64,000 nucleotides of DNA from Siphonodentalium dalli. Taxonomy: Eukaryota > Mollusca > Scaphopoda > Gadilida > Siphonodentaliidae. The notes below the pieces were generated by a model. It saw nothing but the letters and a program-made list of their open reading frames with translations, did not search any database and had not been told where the DNA came from. The stretch's first letter is position 1; every line of letters begins with the position of its first letter. The stretch spans positions 247,441,474-247,505,473 of the forward strand of contig CP136065.1 in the NCBI GenBank assembly GCA_032622095.1, in the 5' to 3' direction. The position numbers and the translations under genes were made by a program. Below, piece after piece: positions 45,160-56,551 of the stretch.

Positions 45160-45781
45160 TGGTAAAATGCTAATGCATTCTCTTATTACCATAGGGAACC
45201 TCACATATATAAGAGAATACATTCGCCTAACAATATTTACCTTGACCCAGTAAACCAGTGCATTCTCTTAAATATGGGAGGCTCGCATATATGGAGCTCT
45301 GTGGTCCAGTGGTTAGTGTGTCAGACTTGCCTTCGCTATTAACACAGTGGGACAAGTTCACAGCCCGCCGCTGATCTAATGTGAGTTTCACACAGCAGTG
45401 GCTTTGGCCGAATTGATAGATGTGCAATTGTCGGATTGTCCGTTGTTCATATTTCGTGCCAAGTTGTGACCCTTGTGCAGGGTCGTTTGTACTGTGTCTG
45501 TTTCTCACCACCCATGCGTTGAAAAGGGTATCTACCTGATTATGAGCAGTGAAAGATATATATTGTCAGTAGGCTGTACCTCCCGCTGTCCCCGGGGAGC
45601 AGTAGATGGTTACTGAGTATTCAGGTTCATCAGGGTAATAATTGTCCCATGCATTGGAACGGAGTACCGGTAGAACGCGTGAAATAAATGGATCGATTAT
45701 TATTAATATTTATATAAGAGAATGCACTGGCACAGGATCTTTAATGCTGCACCAGCTCAGCTCATGTCATGACAGGGTTAA
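45160..45781. mobile_element. Family B MITE split by a SINE
   Basis: First hairpin remnant at 45168-45232, second hairpin left arm to CTCGCATATAT (45292), then the SINE, then the rest of the arm from TATATAAGAGAATGCACTGG (45711) to GTCATGACAGGGTTAA. Left terminus missing. Confidence 0.8.
45293..45710 (+). mobile_element. tRNA-headed SINE, full-length copy
   Basis: Starts GGAGCTCTGTGGTCCAGTGG, with an A-box-like TGGTCCAGTGG and a weaker box-B-like AAGTTCACAGCCCG about 45 bases on; a conserved body (GTGACCCTTGTGCAGGG, CACCACCCATGCG, GGGGAGCAGTAGATGGTTAC, TCATCAGGGTAATAATTG) and an ATT-rich tail (GATCGATTATTATTAATATT). The TATAT on both sides fits a short target duplication. About 418 bases. 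Non-autonomous; needs a LINE partner. Confidence 0.85.
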
Positions 45782-45888
45782 ATCAGACAGGAGAAATATT
45801 TTTTTAGGACTAAAGTTATATAATAAGCAAAAATGTGGTGAGATTTGGAATTCAGTAATAAATAATAAATAACCAGGAAATCAAACAG

Positions 45889-46655
45889 TCATGTAAAGGT
45901 CATGTAAAGGTCATGTAAAGGTTATTATTACTAAAGTATCTATCCGCTCCTCTACTTATACTATGAGAGTCAATGTAAAGGTTATTATTACTAAAGTATC
46001 TATCCGCTCCTCTACTTATACTATGAGAGTCAATGTAAAGGTTATTATTACTAAAGTATCTATCCGCTCCTCTACTTATACTATGAGAGTCAATGTAAAG
46101 GTTATTATTACTAAAGTATCTATCCGCTCCTCTACTTATACTATGAGAGTCAATGTAAAGGTTATTATTACTAAAGTATCTATCCGCTCCTCTACTTATA
46201 CTATGAGAGTCAATGTAAAGGTTATTATTACTAAAGTATCTATCCGCTCCTCTACTTATACTATGAGAGTCAATGTAAAGGTTATTATTACTAAAGTATC
46301 TATCCGCTCCTCTACTTATACTATGAGAGTCAATGTAAAGATTATTATTTCTAAAGTATCTACCCGCTCCTCTACTTATACTATGAGAGTCAATGTAAAG
46401 GTTATTATTACTAAAGTATCTATCCGCTCCTCTACTTATACTATGAGAGTCAATGTAAAGGTTATTATTACTAAAGTATCTATCCGCTCCTCTACTTATA
46501 CTATGAGAGTCAATGTAAAGGTTATTATTACTAAAGTATCTATCCGCTCCTCTACTTATACTATGAGAGTCAATGAAAGCAAACAGTCATATAAAGGTTA
46601 TTATTACTAAAGTATCTATCCGCTCCTCTACTTATACTATGAGAGTCAATGAAAT
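45889..46655. repeat. 60-bp satellite, about 12 copies
   Basis: Unit CTATGAGAGTCAATGTAAAG + GTTATTATTACTAAAGTATC + TATCCGCTCCTCTACTTATA. Nearly all units are identical; 46321-46380 carries four changes. The last unit contains CAAACAGTCAT, matching the sequence at the array's left edge. The 215-codon frame is a by-product. Confidence 0.96.
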
Positions 46656-47821
46656 TATTTTTTTTCCCATGATATGTTGTGGAAAATTACGCAATGAGGA
46701 ACCACGCGCCATGAATTTGATTTAAATCGAGTATAAATTGCCTTTTAACTTTGGGGCTTTAATCGCCCACATTCTGGTTGATGTTATCGCGTTATCACAT
46801 CATCATGTTCTCACAGCTTCACACAGCATGAATTCATTATGACTCTTTATGGTCGTGCATGTCAGTAATACGTCACAGTACAAATAAGGCTAAATGAATT
46901 AAATTATATGTTTCTGTCTAAAGTTCTATATTTGGATGATTATTCACGCGTATTTTGGAAACTAAATTTTTTCAAGCGTGTTGGCTGGAAATTAACCGTC
47001 TTTTGGACTGGATATTTGAAGTAATAAATTCTGGAAATATGGAAATTTTCTAGAAAATGGAAACTTAATTTGTAGTTTATGATCATATTCTTCATTCAAC
47101 ACTTGCATTGAAATAGAAACAGTTGACCACATTTTCTCACAATGAACCATTGGAACCTCCAAGTACACCAGACTATGATGATCAGCTAATCATTTTCTTC
47201 AATGTAGTCATTTACTTAATGTTCTATGTCACTATATGTATACATGATAATCAATCTTCACACAGTACACAGAGATATGTTAAGAGTTCATGTATTTTGC
47301 AATTAATGCTCAATATGTATGGACGTATTGGTAAAAACATACCAAAATAATTTTGGAAAAAATATTTATTTTGTTTTTTCATTCTTTTTTTGGTCATAAT
47401 ATCAAAATTTTAAATAAAACATCCAATGCGGGCCATTTATTTCAATGCGTCGCTGTCTGAGACTCAAATAATATTTGTTATTTGGCCTAATATTTCTTTT
47501 ATATGGCCTAATGATTATAGAGAATGCATTAGCAGTACTATTACACTGCATCATAATAAAGTACACCTACAGATATAGAGAAGTATAGCCTTTATTACTG
47601 GCTAGTGTTAACGCAACAGGTAACTAAAACGTGCACAGGACAAAACAGGTTTGCAGCACTGTGTAAATATGTATGTTTCGGGACGCCTCAATACCTCTCG
47701 TGTTCAAACAAACGTCATAGATATCTTCATGGAGTTTATTCAGTAAAGCGAAGGTGGGCTAGTGTCTAATTGATTAAGGAGAAGGTTAAAGGTTAGATAA
47801 CGGAAGAATCTTAACGACAAA
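46656..47821. other. Interval upstream of candidate exon
   Basis: No mobile element recognised; a single AGAGAATGCATTAGC fragment at 47519 recalls the shared hairpin. The last 250 bases before ATG 47822 are less AT-rich and free of repeats, as a 5' UTR or promoter might be. Confidence 0.4.
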
Positions 47822-47920
47822 ATGGAAGACCAGAGCAGGTTTCCGTTACAACAAAGGTTCGATTTCAGTGACCAGCTCCTAATGATGGCTCACAGACCGA
47901 CTTACCTGCAGACCTACCAT
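47822..47920 (+). CDS. Candidate first coding exon, 33 codons, phase 0
   Basis: ATG at 47822 in a strong context (AAAATGG) opens a 33-codon frame ending in CAT directly before a perfect donor (GTAAGT from 47921). The peptide starts MEDQSRFPLQQRFDFSDQLL and is not recognised. Being an exact multiple of three, it could splice in frame to the BTB exon at 62598, giving a 14.7-kb intron; this is inference. The first 200 bases of the putative intron contain a degenerate repeat with three further donor-like sites (CAGGTGAGA, CAGGTAAGC). It may instead belong to another gene or be chance. Confidence 0.38.
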
Positions 47921-48130
47921 GTAAGTTTGTTAGCATTATACAGGTGAGAAATACCGTGAGATCATATAATTCATTACCTTCATGACATACAGGTAAGCTT
48001 GTTAGGTATATAGTTACCTGGGTGGGACAGTTAATGTATTGTCTTTATCGTGACTCATACACCTACTGCGACCTGGGACATATTGCAGGTAAGCATTGTT
48101 AGCATTATACAGGTGAGATCATTCACTTAT
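47911..48130 (+). repeat. Diverged duplication with donor-like sites
   Basis: GTAAG(T/C) + TTGTTAGCATTATACAGGTG occurs at 47921 and about 48090 and, partly, at 47994. It begins at the donor of the candidate exon. Confidence 0.6.
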
Positions 48131-48235
48131 TCAGGTATTACTTAATATTATCAGAACTTCTGGGTAATCTTGCTCTCTATATATATAGGGATATGGTTAC
48201 CCGGGTGTGGTAGTTGATGCATTTATTGTCTTGGT

Positions 48236-48510
48236 GGCAATATCATACGACTTCCCCGTCTAGATAATTTGTCGCCCAATGTTTTGAGTTTTTCAAAGAA
48301 ATGTAACTCTAACATACCCGTTATTTCGTAAAAAAATCACCTTTACGAAATAACGGGCATACCAAAAGAATGACACCACAAAGAGACGCGTTTCAAAAAC
48401 ACTATAGGAAAAAACACTTGTAGGGTGGGTGGGCTTGGGGGAGGAGCGCGGCACATTGAAACAAACTTCAGCCCAAAATTTACTCGACGGGGAAGTCGTG
48501 TGAGATTGCC
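48236..48510. mobile_element. MITE H with nested hairpin
   Basis: Terminal inverted repeats of 25 bases: GGCAATATCATACGACTTCC + CCGTC and GACGGGGAAGTCGTGTGAGA + TTGCC (two mismatches). In the middle an inner hairpin, CCCGTTATTTCGTAAA / TTTACGAAATAACGGG (48319-48359). No recognised target duplication. Confidence 0.78.
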
Positions 48511-49165
48511 GTTATTACTTGCTCGTTAATAATGTACTTCACTGCATGTGAAGGTCCCAATAAAAATTTAACAATTTATGTGAGTTTATGAGCGATTTTG
48601 CTGTGCGTCGTTTATAATTATGGAATTTATCCTGGGTAATTATTTGAATTTATTTCAATGTTTATTGCGATATTGGCTCAAAAAAGTCACAGAAAAGCAT
48701 ATAGTTTCGAGTTGGGACATTCACCGAGTTGGGACATTCACCGAGTTGGAACATTCACCTACAGTGAAGTACATTATTAAGGAACAGATAATAGCTAAGA
48801 AATATATTCTCCGTGTTATTTTTCACCTTTATGAGGTTCCCTGTCAAATCTTCAAAAAGTTCCCAGGTTTTGTTCTGGTGGAATATGATCTCTATGGGCC
48901 TTAGCAAGAGTAGAAATTCATGGCATGATCTAGGTAGTGACTCAGATACACCTACTTACTGACACCTGTAGTCAAACAAGGTAATCTCGTAATGTGTACC
49001 TAAGTGAGATACCTCATAAAAAAAAATCTACTTTCTACTTCCTCTGACTGAACTTTAACTCATTTAGATTACAGTATACATGGGAATTTCTCCATAAATA
49101 GAAAACTTAGACAAACTTAGTCAAATTCTGTCATACCCCTCCCTCCCCCGAATCTTCAATACCAG
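48511..49165. other. Interval with 18-bp triplication, no gene
   Basis: GAGTTGGGACATTCACC occurs three times at 48709-48762. A 94-codon frame (48620-48904) overlaps it and has no domain. Confidence 0.5.
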
Positions 49166-49420
49166 TTGACACTTTCATGACTGGATCTTCCTGAAATATT
49201 GCGAAAAACCATGTGCCAATGCATTCTCTTATATATACAAGTCTCCCATAGGGAGCCTCGCATATAAAAGAGAATACATTGGCCTAACAATATTTACCTT
49301 GACCTTGTAAGCTGTGCATTCTCATATATGTTTGAGGCTCCCTATTTTATATATAAGAGAATGCACTGGCACAGGGTCTTTAAAGCTGCATCAACACGGT
49401 TCCCGTCATGAAAGGGCTAA
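49166..49420. mobile_element. Family B MITE
   Basis: TTGACACTTTCATGACTGG to CCGTCATGAAAGGGCTAA; both TTAA edges mutated. First hairpin good, second shortened. Confidence 0.75.
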
Positions 49421-49525
49421 CAGAGAGGGGTGAATCCTGCGTTCCAGTTAAGAAATTATGGAAAACATACTCAGTAGTATTACACTAATCAAAGAGTTCT
49501 CACACATTTGCTGAATTACTATCTA

Positions 49526-49772
49526 TGAGGCCCCCACCCCCTCTTTTCGTACGCCGCATTCCATGCCCTGTTATGCGGTACGCCGTATTCCGACCCTCTG
49601 TTAGGAGGTATTCGGTACTCCAAAAATACAGGTATTCGTACGCCGACCTTCCAAAAAATGGAATTTTCATATATTTTTATGTATTCCATATGGCTGTTAA
49701 ATGGTATTCCGTATTCCACCATCTGTGTTAAGTGGTATTCCGTATGCCACGGGGGTGGGGGTGGGGGCCTCA
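49526..49772. mobile_element. MITE O with G/C-rich ends
   Basis: TGAGGCCCCCACCCCC and GGGTGGGGGTGGGGGCCTCA are inverted ends; TCTA lies on both sides (49522-49525, 49773-49776). The interior repeats GTATTCCG and TACGCCG words. Class unknown. Confidence 0.65.
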
Positions 49773-49859
49773 TCTATAACTTCAACATATCAAGAGGTCG
49801 GCCTATACTGGACTGAATTATGTCATATTTGCTGAAAAATAATCATTTTTTTTGCTATG

Positions 49860-49990
49860 AAAGCTGCATACCGGCCTTTTTGTTGAATCCTGAATACCGG
49901 TTAAATTGGGCATATGAATCCCGAGTACCAGATAACAGAGGGGCATGAATCCCACATACTGCCTGAAAAAGACCTGATTCCTGCATACAT
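49860..49990. repeat. Diverged repeat of 'GAATCC..TACCGG' wording
   Basis: Short phrases GAATCCTGAATACCGG, GAATCCCGAGTACCAG and GAATCCCACATACTGC recur every 30-40 bases; similar wording lies at 55450-55545. Confidence 0.5.
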
Positions 49991-50102
49991 GTACCAGCAC
50001 TTCCCAGGTAAAGGTAATTGTTGCAGGTTCTCCTGGTTAATTAATTTGAGGTGCCTTTTCTAGTACATATCTTCCAGTTAATATTGTATGGATTATATAT
50101 AG

Positions 50103-50268
50103 TTAACCCTTTCATGACGGGAACTGTGCCAATGTTTTCTTCATTATATATGAGTCTCCCATAGGGAGCCCTTCACATGTACGGGAATGCACTGGCTTAT
50201 AAAGTCAATGTAATGCCAATGTATTCTATGGGAGACTCACATATGCAAGAGAATGAATTGGTACAGGG
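50103..50268. mobile_element. Family B MITE, truncated, abutting A copy 6
   Basis: TTAACCCTTTCATGACGGGA onward with two eroded hairpins, ending GGTACAGGG where the TTAA of the A element starts. The right end of B is missing. Confidence 0.7.
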
Positions 50269-50660
50269 TTAACCCTTTACCCAACAAACCGGCCAAAACC
50301 TGCCAAATAAAGCTTCAACAGCCTAAAATATCTTCGGTCTGTCTCAATAAAACCATACAAATATGGATATCATTGGAACCGGCTCATTGACCACATTGTG
50401 ATGGTTACAGTTATGCCCTGTGCCAATGCATTCTCTTATATATGCGAGTCGACCATAGGTCGCCTCGCATATATAAGAGAATGCATTGGCCTAAAATAAA
50501 TCTTTTTTTAACACTTTTTACCATTTTTTCTTACATTCTTTAACAATTTTTAATGTGTTAAGCCAATGCATTCTCTTATATATGCGAGGCGACCTATGGT
50601 CGACTCGCATATATAAGAGAATGCATTGGCACAGGGCCCTTCTGTTGGGTACAGGCTTAA
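50269..50660 (-). mobile_element. Family A MITE, copy 6, mutated right end
   Basis: TTAACCCTTTACCCAACAAA at left; right end GTTGGGTACAGGCTTAA (two changes in the terminal repeat). Both hairpins intact (50416-50490, 50562-50632). Confidence 0.87.
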
Positions 50661-51009
50661 GGTGTACATTTCGCAGGTTTCAGTTTCATTTGATCTTTTA
50701 TGGTGGATCAAGTATGTTCGCAACCATAGAATATGCAAATCCTAAATTTGATTGGACCATGCAGGCTGATGTATTTTCATATATTTGTGACTGTGTCTTT
50801 GAATAGATATACAACATAGGAGTATATGTTACTATAGTCAACAAAGGTTCATGGAACATATCCCACGAAAGGAAAGTTTATGAGGACAAAATTAATTTAC
50901 GTATGTATCTGTCAAAAATGGATCGATGCCTTTATTTTTGGTGAACGATAGAATTAAAGGAATCCTATGTTTTACTGCCCTGGTTTCTCTGTTCCAATAT
51001 TTGTTTGAT
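50661..51009. other. Interval without recognised genes
   Basis: AT-rich; nothing recognised. Confidence 0.45.
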
Positions 51010-51220
51010 GTTAGTTGACAGACTTTGATTTCAGATTGAGTGTGATGCGTGACTCCATGACTTTCCGATTGAGTGTTATGCGTGACTCCATCTGACCTTT
51101 GATTTCCAATTGAGTGTTATGCGTGACTCCATCTGACCTTTGATTTCCAATTGTTATGTGTGACTCCATCTGACATTTGATTTCCGATTGAGTGTGATGC
51201 GTGACTCCATCCAACCATAA
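51010..51220. repeat. About 40-bp tandem repeat, 5 copies
   Basis: GATTGAGTG(T/T)TATGCGTGACTC plus CATCTGACCTTTGATTTCC, with one unit shortened (AATTGTTATGTGTGAC). Confidence 0.88.
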
Positions 51221-53127
51221 CTCAGTCATAACTTCTTTGTTACGGAAATGATTTATCACCATATTAGGACTTTTTTAGGAGTTGATTTGAATAAATTTAG
51301 TTGCAGCTGCTGATATATGTCATTAATGCGTAGAGCTGTTACATATAAAGTATTGCGCAGCAGCGTTAACAAAGAATGTGAGCCTTTGATTTTCTGGCTT
51401 GGTTCAAAATTAATGATCCGAGACCATTTTTCAGAGAGCCCAGATTTCTTCTCAGCAACATGTGCCTGAGTTAAATGAATTGATGTGAGCTGCTTTAACT
51501 AACTCTAAGGTCTCAGCCTCCAGGGGATGTCACTAGATATATAGTCCGTGGACAGTTCTGTCCTTCTCTCTGTCGGGGCATCCATCTGTCAGAGATAACC
51601 AAAATTTATCTGGGAATCTGATCTTTTTCACATTTAAAGATGCATAATCCGATAAAGTGCCCCTCAATTACTATTTATTTGGATTCCGCAGTAAAAAATA
51701 TTTTATTTGAGCCAAGGAACTCACCTATCAAAGCTCAGAGTTATTAGATATCGATTTTTTAAATCTATTATTTTTCACCATTGAGACTTATTGTGGCCCA
51801 GTAAAAAGTTGACGAGCAGACGGTCTTGGACCAAATTACAGATTGAGATGGATAACTCTAAAATCAAGAGGCTTTGTGCTGATAATAAGGCCAAATTTTG
51901 TCAAAAACATGTTGATTTATAACACGTTTCGGGTAATTTTATACTATAGTTGACAGTGGTTAGCATTATTTTTTTGACAAATAATCGATTTTGATAACCC
52001 AAATGGCTTTTCTAAAAATGTTGTTGTTGGAATCTGATTATATGGGGACCATCTAATCAGATTGAGTACCTTTAACAATTTAGCCTGTGAAGAAGCTACT
52101 TGAAATCAATGAGACTATTACAGTGGGATGTCTCGTCTCGGGATTTACCCGTTGTAGATATTATACCCCTCATGCCTATATAATCTCAAATTTGGTGCTT
52201 CTTTGGTTCATGGCGAGACCAACATGGGGTTAATTGACTTCCACATATTTGTATAATTATGACTGTCAGGTCTTTACCACATGCAGTCAATCATTTACAG
52301 ATATTCAGATATCCATTTAGCATTATCCGGGTTAGTTTGTGTTTTTACAGGGCGAAATGTTACGATATTCGTCATTATTTGTCATAATCCGATTACAAGT
52401 TTTGACTCATTTTTATCCAATTGAGTAGACCTTTACTTGATTAACATATTGTTATATCAGGACTTTCTTTTAATCATCCATGTTGAAACTGAATCATCTG
52501 ATCGTATATATAAATACTGTATTGCCACAATGCCGGGTTGTTTCAAGTGTTATCCAGGTGTAGGGTGACAACTCTATTGTTATCCCGAAACAACCATGTG
52601 TATAGGATTCTGTGTGCAGACTACCTCAGTATGAACACTTTACCTTGTAGTTCAGGTTTGTATAATTAGCATTTGCAGCTGACACATTAATTATTCCAAA
52701 GGTTCGTGGTTGAAATTCCCACACAAAATTTGCCTTACTTTTCAATTGATTGCAGGGGGCAAGGGTATCATGCACATACTTAGGATATAATGTTTATAAT
52801 TATATATAAGTTAATGGGGCATCTTATTGTTACGAGCAAGAATCTCTTCAGGGCAATCATGTATTGCTTGTATGTCACCACAGGGCTATTTTAATAGCAA
52901 CATTCACCTTCACAAGTCTGTGCGTGTATTCTCATTGTACAATGTAATAGTTTTAATTTCCTTAAGGTATTTCTTTTATTTAAATAGTTGACATGGTTTT
53001 AACATGTGAAGTACTTATATATAGTGCATGGCATTGTTCCATGTCACTCAAACAAACATTAAATACAGTTAACCACATGGCCAGCCAGCCAAGTTAACTA
53101 CTCTATTCTATAGATACAAGGTCAATA
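51221..53127. other. Long interval without recognised features
   Basis: About 1.9 kb free of MITEs, arrays and long frames, the longest such stretch. TATATATAAATAC at about 52506 is TATA-like, 24 bases before an ATG, but no credible frame follows. Confidence 0.45.
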
Positions 53128-53390
53128 TTAACCCCTTCATGACTGGAGCTTCCTGAAATTTAGCGAAAACCCTGTGCCAATGCATTCTCTTATATATGTG
53201 AGTCTCCCATAGGGAGCCTTGCATATATAAGAGAATACATTGGCCCAACAATATTTATCTTGACTTTGTAAGCCAGCACATTCTCTTATATATGCAAGGC
53301 TCCCTATGGGAAACTTGCATATATAAGAGAATGCACTGGCACAAGATCTTTAATGCTGCACCAGCGCTGCTCCCTTCATTAAAGGGTTAA
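53128..53390. mobile_element. Family B MITE, complete
   Basis: TTAACCCCTTCATGACTGG to TTCATTAAAGGGTTAA, both hairpins near-perfect (53176-53244, 53271-53340). Confidence 0.82.
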
Positions 53391-53493
53391 ACTCTATATA
53401 ATGCAGTCTAAAATGCCTGAAGAAGCTTAAATATTCTCTGGATTAATTAATTCAGATGTGGTGATACCTAGAGGGATCTGCCGGTTAGGCTTA

Positions 53494-53615
53494 TAAACCT
53501 TCCATGACTGGAGCTTCTAGAAATTTTGTGAAAACCTTGTGCCAATATATAAGAGAATGCACTGACACATTGTCTTTAATACTGCACCAGTACAGCTCCC
53601 TTCAGAAAATGGTTC
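53494..53615. mobile_element. Family B MITE, internally deleted
   Basis: ACCTTCCATGACTGGAGCTT to CAGCTCCCTTCAGAAAATGG; only GCCAATATATAAGAGAATGC remains of the hairpins. Confidence 0.7.
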
Positions 53616-55010
53616 AGTATACTGAATTATATAAGTTCATTCTGGAGTTAATATAGTACTTTCTGAACTCAAAATCAGGGCTTGTGATTGCATTTGTAAG
53701 TAGTAAGTTCAAAAACGTTAAAGTGATGTGAAACACTCTGGCAGGGTGGTCAATTACAAATGGAGAATAATCTTGCTAAAAGTAGTTGCATTTTACAAAT
53801 ATTATTTCCAAATCGATATGACACACCATCATTCTTATATATTAATTAAATATAGCGACTCTCGGTGGTGAAATCCTTTTCGTTAGTTTATCGCCAGTAG
53901 TTGCGTCCCGAATCGAGATGTAAATATTTACAATTGAGCGTAGTTCAGACAATGTTTTCTATGGAGTGTTATGGTCTATTTGCTTGAAAATTTCGGTGAT
54001 GTTAGTAGAATGCTGCGTTCCTCCAGTTGGCATAGCGCCTGAATACTAAATTATCAGTTTTACGTACCTTTTAAGTCCATAATATGTCTTTAATATATTA
54101 AATAGCAATACCATGCATTGTTAAGAAATATTGAATTTATTCAGCTGATTTAATCATAAATAATTCCTATTTTATATAATAAGTTGATTATAATTAAATT
54201 TCCTGCATTGATTTTCTGAGTGTATTGTGTTTTGATGATATGAGCCTAGAGCCAACACTAAATTATGCAACATCATCAATGAAAAAAAACCCAGATCTCA
54301 CCAAAAAAGTGAAATTCATATTAACATAAGTGATAAGCAGCCACTGTTGTATGTCGGGTTAACCGGAGGCAATATCAGCAAGTTTGATATTCAGAGTTTC
54401 AGATATGATTGATGCAGCTGTCAATGAATGCAGAATAAACTTAATGACCTCATTCGTGTACGCCGTAAGCACGAGGCGTCAACATAAGATGCATATCTAT
54501 ATATATATAGACTAGTATTACAACAATTTTGCCGTTACTATTTGAAAATTTAAAAATGAATCACTGTGCTTTTATGTTATGAAATTTTGTTCAGCATGGT
54601 GTTAAACATTAACCCTTTGATAACTGAATACTCTGATGGATAATTCAACAGATATACAGGATGTTTGTTAACTTATACCCCTCCTTTTTGAAGAAATATA
54701 GGGGATATTACTTGATTGACTTTGTCCATCCGTCCATCTGTCTGTCAATCCGAGGATATGTCTCAGCCATGGGATATCGGATCTGAATGAAAGTTAATTT
54801 GGTATGGATGTTTGTTATCGAATCGGGGTGAATAAATGCCAGTTAACAGAGGGGGTGATTACCAGGTCTGTGGTGTATAAGACCAGGTCTGTAACAGAGT
54901 TTGGATAGTATTGGTTTCTTATGAGTTTGGATAGTATTAGTTTCTTATGCAGATCTTTGTTTTAACTAAGAACATCAAATTAAGTACTTTCTATGGAATA
55001 CTATTAGGGC
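53616..55010. other. Interval without recognised genes
   Basis: Near 54715-54850 lies CTTTGTCCATCCGTCCATCT with ATGTCTCAGCCATGG, part of the old repeat wording also at 8.6 and 39.2 kb. TTGGATAGTATT(G/A)GTTTCTTATG is doubled at 54900-54950. No gene. Confidence 0.45.
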
Positions 55011-55300
55011 CACTTCCTAATGGCGCTTACGGCGCGCGCCGAAAGCGACATAAAGTGCGCCATTAGTAACGCGCCGAAAGCGACAAAATGTGCACCTTCC
55101 AAAAGCCGAAAGCGACAAAAAGTGCGATATTAGCGCCACAAGCGACAAAATGTGCGCCATTACGAAACATGCGCTAATATCTCACTTTTTGTCAGTTTCG
55201 GCTTTTGGAAGGCGACTTCGTTTTCGCCTTGCAGACACCCGAGGGCGAAGTTGCCGGCTTGAAGGCAAAAACTTCGCCCGAGTCGCCTCCAAGCTTGGGG
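55011..55300. mobile_element. G+C-rich foldback element N
   Basis: Arms CCTTCCAAAAGCCGAAAGCG (from 55095) and TTTCGGCTTTTGGAAGG (to 55212) with GCGATATTAGCGC / GCGCTAATATCTC inside them. Left of this GCCGAAAGCGACA(A/T)AA(A/T)GTGC recurs four to five times; on the right GGCGAAGTTGCCGGCTTGAA pairs loosely with CTTCGCC. Strong base-composition contrast with surroundings. Confidence 0.6.
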
Positions 55301-55304
55301 CCTA

Positions 55305-55405
55305 GGTCTGTTGTGTATTGGACAAGGTCTGCTATGTATAGACTAGGTCTGTTGTGTATAAGACCTGGTTTGCTGTGTATTAGACCAGGTATGTAGTGTC
55401 TAAAG
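55305..55405. repeat. About 24-bp tandem repeat, 4-5 copies
   Basis: AGGTCTG(T/C)T(G/A)TGTATTGGAC-like units. A matching pair (GGTCTGTGGTGTATAAGACC) lies at 54870, left of element N. Confidence 0.75.
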
Positions 55406-56134
55406 TGACTACATGTAGGAGAGTTTGTTATGGTGTTTTAATGGGCATATAAACTCCAAGTGTCAGTTAACAGAGGGGTGTGAATCCAGTGTGCCATTTC
55501 AAAATATCCTGGAATCCGGCGTACCGGAAAAAGGGGGGATAACACCAATCCTGAGACCTTTTGTGCTTCGATCTTGACACGTTTGTATCTGTATGTATAG
55601 TATCTTTGCTAGCTAGGACATGCTCAATATGTTGAGTCGTGGCTGGGACCTTATGTATGCATTTGTATGTGTAGTGTGGCATGCTTGTTATGTTGGGCAG
55701 GCATTTCGATCCAGGAACCTTGTGTAGTGGGGTGTGTTTGTTAATGGATCTATTGATCGATACAAGGAAGCTTGGTGTGTATTGAACCAAGTATGTCTCG
55801 CAAACAAACCATTATTGTAACAAGATTTCTCAAATGTTTGCCACGTTCAAAGGTTATCTTATTCGCGGACTGAAGTATTTGCTATAATATAATCAGATTT
55901 CATAGCTAAGGGGGTGATATTAATGGCAATAATTTCTGCCAATTACCTTTCCTTCCCAACATTTTAATGATTCCAAGGGTAAGCACTGGCTTAGAGTGGA
56001 CCTTAATTCTATGCTATAACTTTAATTTAAGTTCAATTTACAACCCAACATTGTCTTTCTATGATCCAATAAGTACAGGTATTATGCAATACAAGAGCTA
56101 ATTTATAACGCCATTATAATGAGTAAGAACACCA
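55406..56134. other. Interval without recognised genes
   Basis: A 107-codon minus-strand frame (55467-55790) covers repetitive phrases such as TGTATGT and has no domain. Nothing else. Confidence 0.45.
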
Positions 56135-56404
56135 TTAACCCTTACATGACTGGAGCTCCCTGAAATTTTGCGAAAACCCTGTTCCAATGCATTCTCTTAT
56201 ATATGCGAGTCTCCCATAGGGAGCCTCACATATATAAGAGAATACATTGGCCTAACAATATTTACCTTATCTTTGTAAGCCAGTGTATTCTCTTATATAT
56301 ACGAGGCTCCCTATAGGAGACGCGCATATATAAGAAAATGCACGGGCACAGGATCTTTATTGCTGCATCAGTGCACCTCCCGTCTGGAAAGTCATGAAAG
56401 TAAA
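56135..56404. mobile_element. Family B MITE, complete but mutated right end
   Basis: TTAACCCTTACATGACTGG to GTCATGAAAGTAAA; the last TTAA is lost. Two good hairpins. Confidence 0.78.
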
Positions 56405-56424
56405 TACACTTCAAATATGCTGTT

Positions 56425-56525
56425 TTGAAATATGCATCTGGTATATGAGAGAGAAGTCACTTCTCCCTGCGACAAAATATGAAGAAGAGGCCGATTTTAG
56501 GGAGAAGATATCGCCCTCTTGGCTG
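56425..56525 (+). repeat. Dispersed repeat M, copy 2
   Basis: GGTATATGAGAGAGAAGTCA, CTTCTCCCTGCGACAAAATA and TTTTAGGGAGAAGATATC, opposite in strand to 39690-39790. Confidence 0.55.
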
Positions 56526-56551
56526 CACAGAGTCCACTGTATAGTTACAGC

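Noticed and set aside
45293-45370. A functional tRNA gene
   Set aside because: Only the A-box resembles a tRNA; box B is weak, no cloverleaf closes, and the sequence is the head of a SINE with a long body and another diverged copy.
45963-46610. 215-codon repeat frame
   Set aside because: By-product of the 60-bp satellite with nearly identical units at DNA level, not a conserved protein repeat.
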